Below are positions 1 to 7,562 of a stretch of DNA of 64,000 nucleotides, one piece after another. The notes beneath the pieces were generated by a model that had not been told where the DNA came from, searched no databases, and saw only the letters and a list, made by a program, of their open reading frames with translations. The stretch spans positions 9,548,001-9,612,000 of the forward strand of contig OY970235.1 in NCBI GenBank assembly GCA_963714145.1, in the 5' to 3' direction. Both the position numbers and the translations under genes were made by a program. The number at the start of each line of letters is the position of its first letter. The first letter of the stretch is position 1. The DNA is from JBBWZH01 sp035544115. Lineage in GTDB: Bacteria; Actinomycetota; Actinomycetes; Mycobacteriales; CADCTP01.

Positions 1-198
1 GTCTACCGGTTCTACCGGCGGACCACGACCCCGGTGGTCGTCCGCAGCCGGGTCGAGATCGAGAAGATGTTCGAGGGATTCGAACTCGTCGAGCCCGGGC
101 TGGTCTATGTGCAGGAATGGCGACCAGACTGGCTTGGTGAGGTCGAAGACCATCCGGAACGCAGCGGCATGTGTGCCGGGGTGGGGCGCAAGCCGTGA
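1..198 (+). CDS. SAM-dependent methyltransferase, C-terminal fragment (DUF574-like)
   Basis: Only the last 65 codons lie in the window; the start is off the left edge. The tail reads through a helix containing EIEKMFEGFELVEPG, a WRPDW segment and the closing CAGVGRKP. This resembles the end of the actinobacterial S-adenosylmethionine methyltransferases once called DUF574, which finish with a WRP block and a GVGRKP-like terminus. The SAM-binding core is not visible, so substrate and reaction cannot be judged. The TGA stop overlaps the GTG start of the following GGDEF-EAL gene, so the two are probably translated from one message. Family assignment rests on the C-terminal signature only. Confidence 0.6.
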   Translation, partial: VYRFYRRTTTPVVVRSRVEIEKMFEGFELVEPGLVYVQEWRPDWLGEVEDHPERSGMCAGVGRKP

Positions 199-2027
199 CT
201 GACCTGGCGCCCGGCCCGGCCTCCCGCGGCGTGATCGCGGCGGGCCTGCGCGGATGCGTCCGGGATCTGGTCAAGGCGGCGGTGGGCACCGGCTACGTAC
301 CGATGGGCCCGGGTGAGGCCGAGGAACTGCTCGCCGGCCTGCTCGACCAGCTGGTCGACGCGCTGTTCGCCGAGCCGTTCCGCACCGGACCCGGGTACGA
401 CTTCGGCGCCGCCCTGGTCAATGCCGACTTCACCGCCCCGGAGATGGTCGGCCGGACCGTGAAGGTGCTGGCCGGCCGGCTGCTGGTGGAGATCGGCGGG
501 GACGTCCCGGAGCTGCGCGAGCGGCTGGCCGCGCTGGTCGGCGGGGTGTCCACCGGGTACGCCCGGGCGCTGCGGGACCGGGTCCGGGAGGACCAGGAGG
601 AGACCCGCCGGGCGATGGTGGTGGCCCAGCACCTGGCCGCCGAGGCCGTCCGGGCCAGCGAGGAGCGGCGCTGGTGGGAGGCCCGGCACGACCCGGTGAC
701 CGGCCTGCCCAACCGGGAGATGTTCGCCGAGCGGCTGGCCGCCGCGTTCACCGACCACGGCCCGGGCACCCGGCTCGGCGTCTGCCTGCTCGGGCTGGAC
801 CGGTTCGGCCCGCTCAACGACAGCCTCGGCCACGACGCCGGCGAGGAGCTGCTGCGCGCGGTGGCCCGCCGGCTGGAGGAGCAGTTCCGGCCGTCCGGCC
901 ACCTGGTCGCCCGGCTCGGCGGCGACGGGTTCGCGGTGCTCGCGCTCGGCCTGCCGCGGGAGCACGACTCGGACGCGATGGCCGACGCCGCGTTCCAGGC
1001 GCTCGGCCGGCCGTTCGTGGTCGGCCCGCAGCGGCTGCGGGTGTCGGCCAGTGCCGGCGTGGTGGAGCGGCTGGTCGGCGAGACCGACGCGACCGAGACG
1101 CTGCGCTCGGCCCAGGCGACGCTGCGCTGGGCGAAGGCCGACGGCGGCGGCCGGTGGCTGCGCTTCGACGCCGACCGGCACGCCGGTGACGTGGCCCGCT
1201 GGGCGCTGTCCGCGGCGCTGCCGGCCGCGCTGGAGCGCGGCGAGTTCCTGGTCCACTACCAGCCGATGACGCGGCTGTGCGACGGCACCGTGCGTGGCGT
1301 GGAGGCGCTGGTCCGCTGGCGGCACCCGACCCGGGGCGTGCTCGGGCCCGACCACTTCGTCGCGCTGGCCGAGGAGACCGGGCTGATCGTCCCGCTCGGC
1401 CGGTGGGTGCTGGAGCAGGCCTGCCAGCAGGCCCGCCGGTGGGAGGGGCGGCCCGGCGCGGCCGGCCCGACCGGCACCTCACCCGGCAGCGCGATCGATG
1501 GGCCGTCCGACAGCTGCCAGGCCCCGTTCGTCTCGGTCAACCTGGCCGTGCACCAGACCCGCGACCCGGCGCTGCTGGACGACGTCCGCCGGGTGCTGGC
1601 CGACACCGGCCTGCCGCCGGCCCGGCTGCAGCTGGAGGTCACCGAGAGCGCGCTGGTCGGGCCGGATTCCGGCCCGCTGACCGTGCTCCGGGCGCTGCGC
1701 GAGATGGGTGTCCGGATCGCGATCGACGACTTCGGCACCGGCTTCGCGAACTACGCCCACCTGCGCACGCTGCCGGTCTGCGACATCAAGCTGGCCGCCG
1801 CGTTCCTGGACGGGTTGCGCTCGCCGGACGAGCCGAACCCGGTGGATCAGCAGGTGATCACCGGCCTGGTCACGCTGGCGCACACGCTGGGCCTGACCGT
1901 GACCGCGGAAGGCGTGGAGACCGAGATCCAGGCCCGGCGGCTGCGCGCGCTCGGCTGCGACGCCGCCCAGGGCTACCACCTCGGCCGGCCCTGCCCGCCG
2001 GACGACCTGCTCGACCTGCTCGACTGA
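195..2027 (+). CDS. GGDEF-EAL protein, degenerate GGDEF, probable c-di-GMP phosphodiesterase
   Basis: A 610-residue cytoplasmic protein. The GTG start at 195 forms a GTGA overlap with the upstream methyltransferase stop, which favours it over the ATG at 171. An N-terminal helical region of about 150 residues resembles a sensor domain of unknown type. It is followed by a diguanylate cyclase fold whose signature is GGDGF (residues 242-246) instead of GGDEF, and the upstream inhibitory RxxD site reads RPSG. The C-terminal EAL domain begins with EALVRW (370-375). It keeps the Asn of SVNLAV, the Glu of LEVTES, the DDFGTGF loop, a Lys in DIKL, AEGVE and the late QGY. Family knowledge therefore predicts c-di-GMP hydrolysis with the cyclase half acting at most as a GTP sensor. 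No membrane segment is seen. Confidence 0.88.
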   Translation: MTDLAPGPASRGVIAAGLRGCVRDLVKAAVGTGYVPMGPGEAEELLAGLLDQLVDALFAEPFRTGPGYDFGAALVNADFTAPEMVGRTVKVLAGRLLVEIGGDVPELRERLAALVGGVSTGYARALRDRVREDQEETRRAMVVAQHLAAEAVRASEERRWWEARHDPVTGLPNREMFAERLAAAFTDHGPGTRLGVCLLGLDRFGPLNDSLGHDAGEELLRAVARRLEEQFRPSGHLVARLGGDGFAVLALGLPREHDSDAMADAAFQALGRPFVVGPQRLRVSASAGVVERLVGETDATETLRSAQATLRWAKADGGGRWLRFDADRHAGDVARWALSAALPAALERGEFLVHYQPMTRLCDGTVRGVEALVRWRHPTRGVLGPDHFVALAEETGLIVPLGRWVLEQACQQARRWEGRPGAAGPTGTSPGSAIDGPSDSCQAPFVSVNLAVHQTRDPALLDDVRRVLADTGLPPARLQLEVTESALVGPDSGPLTVLRALREMGVRIAIDDFGTGFANYAHLRTLPVCDIKLAAAFLDGLRSPDEPNPVDQQVITGLVTLAHTLGLTVTAEGVETEIQARRLRALGCDAAQGYHLGRPCPPDDLLDLLD

Positions 2028-2102
2028 TCCGTCAGCCGCCCGGCTTACCCCCATCTGGGGTGCGGCCGGAGGCAGCCGGGCCACTGACAGTCGCGTGACC
2101 GG

Positions 2103-2125
2103 GCCGGCCGGCTCGACCGGCCGGC
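2103..2125. terminator. Bidirectional hairpin between convergent genes
   Basis: Nine-base perfect arms GCCGGCCGG and CCGGCCGGC flank a 5-nt CTCGA loop in the 101-bp gap between the convergent GGDEF-EAL and GAF-PAS-GGDEF genes. There is no T-run on either side, as is common in GC-rich actinobacteria. A shared terminator is the simplest reading. Confidence 0.55.
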
Positions 2126-2128
2126 GGG

Positions 2129-3604
2129 TCAGCCGGCCGGCTGCGCCATCTCGTCCGCCGGGTTGATCCAGCCGTGCGCGATCCCGATGCCCTGCTGCTT
2201 GGCCCGGTACATGGCGGCGTCCGCGGCGCGCAGCAGCTCGTCCGGGTTCTCGGTGCCACCGGCCAGCGCGATCCCGATGCTCGGCGGGACGACCAGCCAC
2301 TCGCCGGCCACCAGGATCGGTGTGCTGACGCCGACCAGGATCCGCCGGCCGAGCGTGTGGGCCCCGTCCGGCCCGACGTCCGTCGCGATCACCACGAACT
2401 CGTCGCCGCCGAGCCGCGACACCACGTCGCTGCCGCGGACCAGGTCGACCAGCCGGCGGGCGGTGACCCGGAGCACCTCGTCGCCGGCATCGTGACCGAG
2501 CCGGTCGTTGACCGCCTTGAACCCGTTCAGGTCCAGGAAGATCAACGCCATGCTGAGCCTGGTGCGTACGGCCTCGGCCAGTGCCCGGTCCAGCCGTTCG
2601 GACATCAGCCGCCGGTTCGGCAGGCTGGTCAGCGCGTCGTGGGTGGCCAGGTGTTCCTTGTGCCGCTGCTCGGTGACGTCCCGGTTCACCACCACGATGC
2701 CGCCCGGCCCGGCGGTGTTGTCCGGCAGCCCGGAGAACGACGCGAGGGACTGCACGATCCGCCCGTCGGCGCTCCGCTCGCGCAGCTCGCCGGCCCAACC
2801 ACCGGTCCGCAGCGTGTTCGCGATGACCTCCTCCCGGCAGGTCGCCTCGCCGTCCATCGCCCAGAAGTCGGTGGCCAGCAGCGCGAACAGGTCGCCGTCG
2901 AGCACCTCGCCGCGCTGGTAGCCGTAGATCCGCTCGGCGGCCGAGTTCCAGCTGACCACCCGCTGCTCGGCGTCCAGCACGACCACCGCGTCCGAGACGT
3001 GGTTGACCAGCTCGCCCTCCCGCCGCAGCTCCTCCATGGCGATGGTGGAGTCGATCTGCAGCCGGTCCAGGCCGACCCCGGCGCCGGCCACGTCGGCCAG
3101 CGCCTGCAGGAAGAGGATGTCGTCGTCCTGGTAGCCCTCGCGGCCCCGGTCCCGGCTCATCGCCAGCGCGCCGACCACCCGGCCGCGCGCCCGCAAGGGC
3201 AGGATCGCGATCGCGCTGACGCCGTACCGGCGCAGCCAGGCCTCGTAGCCCGGGTGCACGTCCATCACCGGGAGCAGCCCCTCCGGGACGTCGGCCAGCA
3301 GCGCCTCGCCGGTGCTGACCACGGTGAAGGCCGCCCCGCTGTCCAGGTCGCCGATCTCGGCCTGGACCTCGGCCAGCAGCGTCCGGCCGGCCGGCTCCGG
3401 ATGGTGCACCGCCGCGCATTCCAGCTCCCCGCTGCTGAGCGAGGGCAGCCAGAGCACCGACGCGTCGCCGGCCTGCCGGGCGGCGAGCTCCACCACGCGC
3501 TCCGCCAACGTCTGCAGGCTGACCGCGGCACCGACCAGTTCGGCCAGTTCGGCCAGCGCGAGCAACCGGGATACCGGGGCCGGGTCCGCCGGCCAGGAAC
3601 GCAT
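2129..3604 (-). CDS. GAF-PAS-GGDEF diguanylate cyclase
   Basis: A 491-residue soluble signalling protein. Residues about 10-185 form a GAF domain, about 195-320 a PAS domain (DAVVVLDAEQRVVSWN, then a PAC-type tail ending VVNRDVTEQ), and about 325-480 a GGDEF domain. The catalytic signature GGDEF is intact at 399-403. Five residues upstream lies RGSD (390-393), matching the RxxD product-inhibition I-site. The protein should therefore make c-di-GMP from two GTP and be feedback inhibited. It is convergent with the GGDEF-EAL gene, whose cyclase half looks dead and whose EAL half looks active, so this pair could set opposing c-di-GMP fluxes (inference). The signal sensed by GAF or PAS cannot be read from sequence. 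Confidence 0.9.
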   Translation of the reverse strand: MRSWPADPAPVSRLLALAELAELVGAAVSLQTLAERVVELAARQAGDASVLWLPSLSSGELECAAVHHPEPAGRTLLAEVQAEIGDLDSGAAFTVVSTGEALLADVPEGLLPVMDVHPGYEAWLRRYGVSAIAILPLRARGRVVGALAMSRDRGREGYQDDDILFLQALADVAGAGVGLDRLQIDSTIAMEELRREGELVNHVSDAVVVLDAEQRVVSWNSAAERIYGYQRGEVLDGDLFALLATDFWAMDGEATCREEVIANTLRTGGWAGELRERSADGRIVQSLASFSGLPDNTAGPGGIVVVNRDVTEQRHKEHLATHDALTSLPNRRLMSERLDRALAEAVRTRLSMALIFLDLNGFKAVNDRLGHDAGDEVLRVTARRLVDLVRGSDVVSRLGGDEFVVIATDVGPDGAHTLGRRILVGVSTPILVAGEWLVVPPSIGIALAGGTENPDELLRAADAAMYRAKQQGIGIAHGWINPADEMAQPAG

Positions 3605-3746
3605 ACCCGCCTATCGGCGGCACCGGTCCGGACCTGAGCGCTGCCCGCGCCCGAGCGGTACCGCCCGGGCCGGAATGGCTCAGTTCGGCCGCCGGACGGC
3701 CGACGGGTACTGCCAGCGGGTCGGTGGGTGCGGCGGAGGGGGACCG

Positions 3747-5690
3747 GTGCGGACGATCTGGTCGCCGGCCCGGGCGCTGCTCGGCCGGCTGCGGTACGGG
3801 CAGAAGATCCTGCTGGTGACGCTCGTGCTGTTGCTGCCGCTCGGGTTCGTGGTGTACGCGTATGTGGACATCCAGCGCGGGCAGGTCGCGTTCAGCGCCA
3901 AGGAGCGGGACGGCGTCGCCTACGCCCGGCCGCTGGCCGAGCTGACCCTGCGCGCGGTCACCGCCCGGCACCTGGCCGTATCCGGCGGCGATTCGGCGGC
4001 GGCCGCGGTGGCCGCCGCGGTCCCAGCGGTGGACGCGGCCACCGACCGGTACGGCGCCGAGCTGGGCACGGCTGCCGGCTGGGCCAGCGCGAAGGCACAG
4101 TTGGCCGCGGCGGCCGCGACCAGCACCCCGGCGGCGGCCTACCCGGCGTACAACGCCGCCACCGCGACGCTGCTGGCGCTGATCGTGCAGACCTCGGACA
4201 AGTCGAACCTGACCCTCGATCCGGACCTCGACTCGTACTACGTCATGGACGCGGTCATGTTCCGGCTGCCGATCCTGCTCGACACGTCCGGGCAGGCCGC
4301 CGACCTGGCCCTGCTCGCCCGGCCCGGCAGCGCCCGCACGCAGGACACCGCCCGGATCGACCTGGCCATCGCCAGCGGCACCCTGGCCAGCACGCTGGCG
4401 GCGGTGGACGGCGGGCTGACCACCTCGTTCCAGGCCACCGCCAGCGCCACCCTGCCGGCCGCCGGCCAGCCCGAGCTGGCGGCCGTCCACGGGGCGGTGA
4501 GCACGCTGCTGGCGCAGGTCACAAGCGCGGTGCGGACCGGCAACCTGGCTCTGGTCAGCAGCGCGCAGGGCGAGCGGACCCGGGCCGCGGTGGCCGCCCT
4601 GGCCGGCGCGCTCACCCCGGAGCTGGACGCGCTGCTGGCCACCCGGATCGGCGGCTTCCAGGCCAAGGCGCACCGGATCGAGCTGATCACCGCGCTGGCC
4701 CTGCTGCTGGTGGCCTACCTGGTCGGCGGCTTCTACGCCTCCGCGATCCCGCCGCTGCGGCGCATCCTGACCGTGCTGGCCGGGTTGGCCGGCGGCGACC
4801 TGACCCGGACCATCGTGGTCGGCACCCGGGACGAGGTCGGCCAGATGGGCACCGCGCTGAACTCCGCCATGCAGAACATGCGCACCGTGATGCTGGCCAT
4901 CGAGGTCAGCGCGGGCAACGCGGCCGCCTCGGCCAGCGCGCTGACCGAGGTCAGCGCCGAACTGCACGGCGCCGCCCAGGGCAGCTCCCGGCAGGCCGGC
5001 ACGGTCAGCGACGCCGCCGTCCAGGTCACCCGCGAGGTCACGGCGCTGGGCGCGAGCACCGACGAGATGTCCACGTCGATCCGGGACATCGCGGTCGGCG
5101 CCGGCGACGCCACCGCGGTCGCCGCCGAGGCGGTCGCCGCCGCCGGGGTGGCCAGCGAGACGGTCGGCCGGCTCGGCCGCAGCACCGCGGAGATCGGCGA
5201 GGTGCTGAAGGCGATCACCGCGATCGCCGCGCAGACCAACCTGCTGGCCCTGAACGCGACCATCGAGGCGGCCCGGGCCGGCGCCAGCGGCAGGGGCTTC
5301 GCGGTCGTCGCGAACGAGGTGAAGGACCTGGCCCAGGAGACCGCCCGGGCCACCGCGGACATCAGCCGGCGGATCGCGACGATCGCCGCGGACACCGGCG
5401 CCGCGGTTCAGGCGATCGGCGGCATCGAGGCGGTGATCGGCCGGATCAGCGACAGCCAGTCCTCGATCACCGACGCGGTGCGGAGCCAGACCGCCACCGT
5501 GGCCGAGATGGGCCGCAACTTCAGCCAGCTGGCCGGCGCCGCGCAGGAGATCACCGACGGGGTGACCGGCGTGGCCGACTCCACCCGGGCCACCAGCACG
5601 GTGGCCGGTGACACCCTGCGGGCCGCCGAGAACCTGTCCGGTACCGCCGCCGAACTCCGCGAGATCGTCGCCCGCTTCCGGACCGGCTAG
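3747..5690 (+). CDS. Methyl-accepting chemotaxis-type receptor
   Basis: A 647-residue membrane receptor. The GTG at 3747 follows a GGAGGGGG ribosome site. The first membrane helix is at about residues 21-40. A roughly 270-residue Ala-rich helical extracytoplasmic region follows, then a second membrane helix at about 313-332 (ALALLLVAYLVGG), a HAMP domain to about 385, and the cytoplasmic signalling coiled coil. The hairpin tip, with AAQTNLLALNATIEAARAG, is at about 492-515 and is highly conserved across the family. No che genes are visible in the window, so the partner kinase must lie elsewhere. The neighbours are c-di-GMP enzymes, suggesting a joint signalling locus. The ligand is unknown. 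Confidence 0.9.
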   Translation: MRTIWSPARALLGRLRYGQKILLVTLVLLLPLGFVVYAYVDIQRGQVAFSAKERDGVAYARPLAELTLRAVTARHLAVSGGDSAAAAVAAAVPAVDAATDRYGAELGTAAGWASAKAQLAAAAATSTPAAAYPAYNAATATLLALIVQTSDKSNLTLDPDLDSYYVMDAVMFRLPILLDTSGQAADLALLARPGSARTQDTARIDLAIASGTLASTLAAVDGGLTTSFQATASATLPAAGQPELAAVHGAVSTLLAQVTSAVRTGNLALVSSAQGERTRAAVAALAGALTPELDALLATRIGGFQAKAHRIELITALALLLVAYLVGGFYASAIPPLRRILTVLAGLAGGDLTRTIVVGTRDEVGQMGTALNSAMQNMRTVMLAIEVSAGNAAASASALTEVSAELHGAAQGSSRQAGTVSDAAVQVTREVTALGASTDEMSTSIRDIAVGAGDATAVAAEAVAAAGVASETVGRLGRSTAEIGEVLKAITAIAAQTNLLALNATIEAARAGASGRGFAVVANEVKDLAQETARATADISRRIATIAADTGAAVQAIGGIEAVIGRISDSQSSITDAVRSQTATVAEMGRNFSQLAGAAQEITDGVTGVADSTRATSTVAGDTLRAAENLSGTAAELREIVARFRTG

Positions 5691-5728
5691 CCGCCCCACC
5701 CCGGCCCGGCTCCGGCCCGGCCCGCCCC

Positions 5729-5757
5729 AGCCCAGCCCAGCCCAGCCCGCCCCAGCC
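5729..5757. repeat. Short CCCAG tandem repeat
   Basis: Four to five near-perfect copies of the pentamer CCCAG lie within the C-rich gap between the chemoreceptor and ProA-like genes. Slippage-type simple sequence; no function inferred. Confidence 0.6.
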
Positions 5758-5784
5758 CGGCCCGGTCAGCCGGGCGGCGGGCCG

Positions 5785-5802
5785 GACCGGGTGGACCCGG
5801 TC
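5785..5802. terminator. Hairpin between convergent receptor and ProA-like genes
   Basis: Perfect 8-bp arms GACCGGGT and ACCCGGTC separated by two bases, overlapping the last codons of the minus-strand ProA-like gene. Likely terminator for one or both convergent transcripts. Confidence 0.45.
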
Positions 5803-7048
5803 AGCCGGCCGGCGGTGCCGGGGTGGTGACGAACTGGCGGAGCACCAGGTCGCCGAAGGTGACCGGGCCGCGCGGGCCGGGCACCCGGTCCACGTTGATG
5901 CCGGTCTCCGGCAGGCCGAGCAGCTTGAAGCCGTCCAGCAGCCGGGTCGGCGCGTTCCAGAACGCGCCGGTGCCGGTGTACGCGTCCAGGAACTCGGCGG
6001 CGGCGGCCGGATCTTCGGTCAGGATGCTGGCGGCCAGCCCGGAGGTCTCCTGGTCGGCCACCCTGGCCGCCTCGGCCGGGCCGGCCACGAAGTCGATCGT
6101 GACAGTGGCCTCGTGGCCGGTGTCCATCGCCCACTCGTGCCCGCGCTCGTGCGCGTGCGGCGGCAGCGCGGCGGCGATGCCCAGCTTGTCCAGCAGGGTC
6201 AGGGTCGGGGGCAGCAGCGCGTCCCGGGCCTCCTGCTGGATCAGCAGCAGGTTCAGCCGGTTGCAGACGCCGAGCCGGTCCAGGCTGTCGGTGATGATCC
6301 GGTGCACCAGGTCGGGGTCGGCGGCCCGGTCCAGGTAGAGCACGCCGCCGCCGTCCGCGTGCGCCAGCGTCCGGACGCCGTGCGCCGCCGCCTCCCCGGC
6401 CAGCAGCCGGGTGGTCTCGCCGCTGCCGCGGATGATCACCAGTGGGATCAGCCTGGGCTGCCGGACCAGCGCCCGCGCCGACTCGTGCCCGGCCGCGCGG
6501 ACGAGCTGGATCGCATCCGGGTGCAGCCCGGTACCGGCCAGCGCGGGCGCGATGACGCTGTCGAGCAGCGCCGCGGCGCTGGCCAGCGCGGCCGAGCCGG
6601 TGCGCAACACGCCGGCGTTGCCGGACTTGAGCAGCTGCGAGGCCACGTCCACGACCACGTTCGGCCGGGCCTCGAAGTTGACCCCGATCACCCCGACCGG
6701 GCGCAGCCGCTCCTCCACCCGCAGCCCGCCGGGCAGCTCCCGGACGAACCGGCGCCGGGACGGGTGCGGCGCGGCGGCCAGCACCCGCAGTTGCTCGGCC
6801 ATGGCGCCGAGCCGGGCCGGGTCGAGGCGGAGCCGGTCCTGCATGGCCGCCGGCATCCCGGCCTGCGCGGCCGCGGTCAGGTCGGCCTGGTTCGCCGCCA
6901 GCACCGCGCCCGCCTCGGCGCCGAGCCGGTCGGCCACCGCGCGCAGCGTGGCGTCCACCGTCTGCGGGCTGGCCGCCGCGATGCTCCCGGCCGCCGCCCG
7001 GGCCGCCTGCGCGGCCGCGATCACAATGCTGTCGACCTCGTCTACCAC
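5801..7048 (-). CDS. Glutamate-5-semialdehyde dehydrogenase-like protein (divergent ProA)
   Basis: A 415-residue aldehyde dehydrogenase superfamily protein with the length and fold order of ProA, which reduces gamma-glutamyl phosphate in proline synthesis. The ProA-type segment VGVIGVNFEARPN (118-130) and KSGNAGVLR are present, and the nucleophile is probably C262 in LGVCNRLN. Canonical ProA carries GNCH and a PxVCNAxET block; here these regions read ADGGGV and LDRLGVCNRLN. I therefore call it ProA-like, not certain ProA. No proB is in the window. The GTG start at 7048 lies 7 nt after a TAACGT box, suggesting a leaderless message. The gene also directly follows an acyl carrier protein in a same-strand biosynthetic-looking locus, so a role in reducing an acyl phosphate or acyl-carrier intermediate is possible (inference). 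Confidence 0.75.
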   Translation of the reverse strand: MVDEVDSIVIAAAQAARAAAGSIAAASPQTVDATLRAVADRLGAEAGAVLAANQADLTAAAQAGMPAAMQDRLRLDPARLGAMAEQLRVLAAAPHPSRRRFVRELPGGLRVEERLRPVGVIGVNFEARPNVVVDVASQLLKSGNAGVLRTGSAALASAAALLDSVIAPALAGTGLHPDAIQLVRAAGHESARALVRQPRLIPLVIIRGSGETTRLLAGEAAAHGVRTLAHADGGGVLYLDRAADPDLVHRIITDSLDRLGVCNRLNLLLIQQEARDALLPPTLTLLDKLGIAAALPPHAHERGHEWAMDTGHEATVTIDFVAGPAEAARVADQETSGLAASILTEDPAAAAEFLDAYTGTGAFWNAPTRLLDGFKLLGLPETGINVDRVPGPRGPVTFGDLVLRQFVTTPAPPAG

Positions 7049-7055
7049 GGCGCAG

Positions 7056-7061
7056 ACGTTA
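7056..7061 (-). promoter_or_regulatory. Leaderless -10 element for ProA-like gene
   Basis: TAACGT, read on the minus strand, is followed by exactly 7 nt and the GTG start. Its first three bases are also the TAA stop of the upstream acyl carrier protein gene. Confidence 0.55.
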
Positions 7062-7334
7062 CCCGGCGCCGCCTGCGGCTGGCTTGGCTCGCGCGGCGAC
7101 GAACGCGGCGAGCGTGCCGAGGGTGGCCAGCGCGTCCAGGTTGATGTCCTCGTCGGCCACGTCCACGCCGTAGCGGGCCTGGATCCGGCGCAGCAGCAGG
7201 GTTCCGGTGAGCGAGCCGAGCTCGACCGGCGGGTGCAGCAGCGGGGTGTCCGGGCCGATCGTGGCCAGCTCCGGCCGGCCGGTCAGCTCGACCAGCAGCC
7301 CGCGCAGCTCACCGAGCACCGCACCGCCGCTCAC
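7059..7334 (-). CDS. Acyl carrier protein-like protein
   Basis: A 91-residue acidic four-helix protein. The phosphopantetheine attachment serine is most likely the Ser of VELGSLTGTLLL, about residue 41. The usual DSL reads GSL here, so the Asp before the serine is missing, while the hydrophobic helix after it is well conserved. Other family features are LRGLLVELTG in helix I and INLDALATLGTLAAFVAA at the C terminus. Next upstream on the same strand is an FkbH-like enzyme, the family known to load glyceryl units from 1,3-bisphosphoglycerate onto such carriers. The GTG start is embedded in the edge of a 116-bp repeat that now separates the two genes. Without the repeats, FkbH stop and ACP start would form a GTGA overlap. 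Confidence 0.75.
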   Translation of the reverse strand: MSGGAVLGELRGLLVELTGRPELATIGPDTPLLHPPVELGSLTGTLLLRRIQARYGVDVADEDINLDALATLGTLAAFVAARAKPAAGGAG

Positions 7335-7445
7335 TGTGTTTCCCGTTCGCTGCGCTGCGCGCCAGACGCGGCGTCTTCCCTCGGCACCGCGCGGCGACTT
7401 CGTCGGCGCGTTGCCTCAGTCCAGACGCCGCTGCGCTCCGCGCCG
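7330..7445. repeat. 116-bp dispersed repeat, copy 1
   Basis: A 116-bp unit beginning CTCACTGTGTTTCC and ending GCTGCGCTCCGCGCCG. It is followed immediately by a second, nearly identical copy in exact tandem. It contains a 9-bp inverted repeat, GCGGCGTCT and AGACGCCGC, about 46 nt apart. The left edge overlaps the ACP start codon. Confidence 0.9.
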
Positions 7446-7561
7446 CTCACTGTGTTTCCTGTTCGCGGCGCTGCGCGCCAGACGCGGCGTCTTCCCTCGG
7501 CACCGCGCGGCGACTTCGTCGGCGCGTTGCCTCAGTCCAGACGCCGCTGCGCTCCGCCCCG
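7446..7561. repeat. 116-bp dispersed repeat, copy 2
   Basis: Exact-length tandem duplicate of the preceding unit with only a few substitutions. The next bases, CTCACC, contain the FkbH stop codon. A third copy with the same length lies at 16189-16304. Confidence 0.9.
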
Positions 7562-7562
7562 C

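Noticed and set aside
1479..5699. Very long antisense open frame of 1406 codons
   Set aside because: Lies opposite two well-supported genes; its translation is low-complexity Gly/Arg/Ala/Gln sequence. Long antisense frames are normal in GC-rich DNA.
7330..7561. Insertion sequence with transposase
   Set aside because: The 116-bp units are too short for a transposase and encode none; at most a non-autonomous element.
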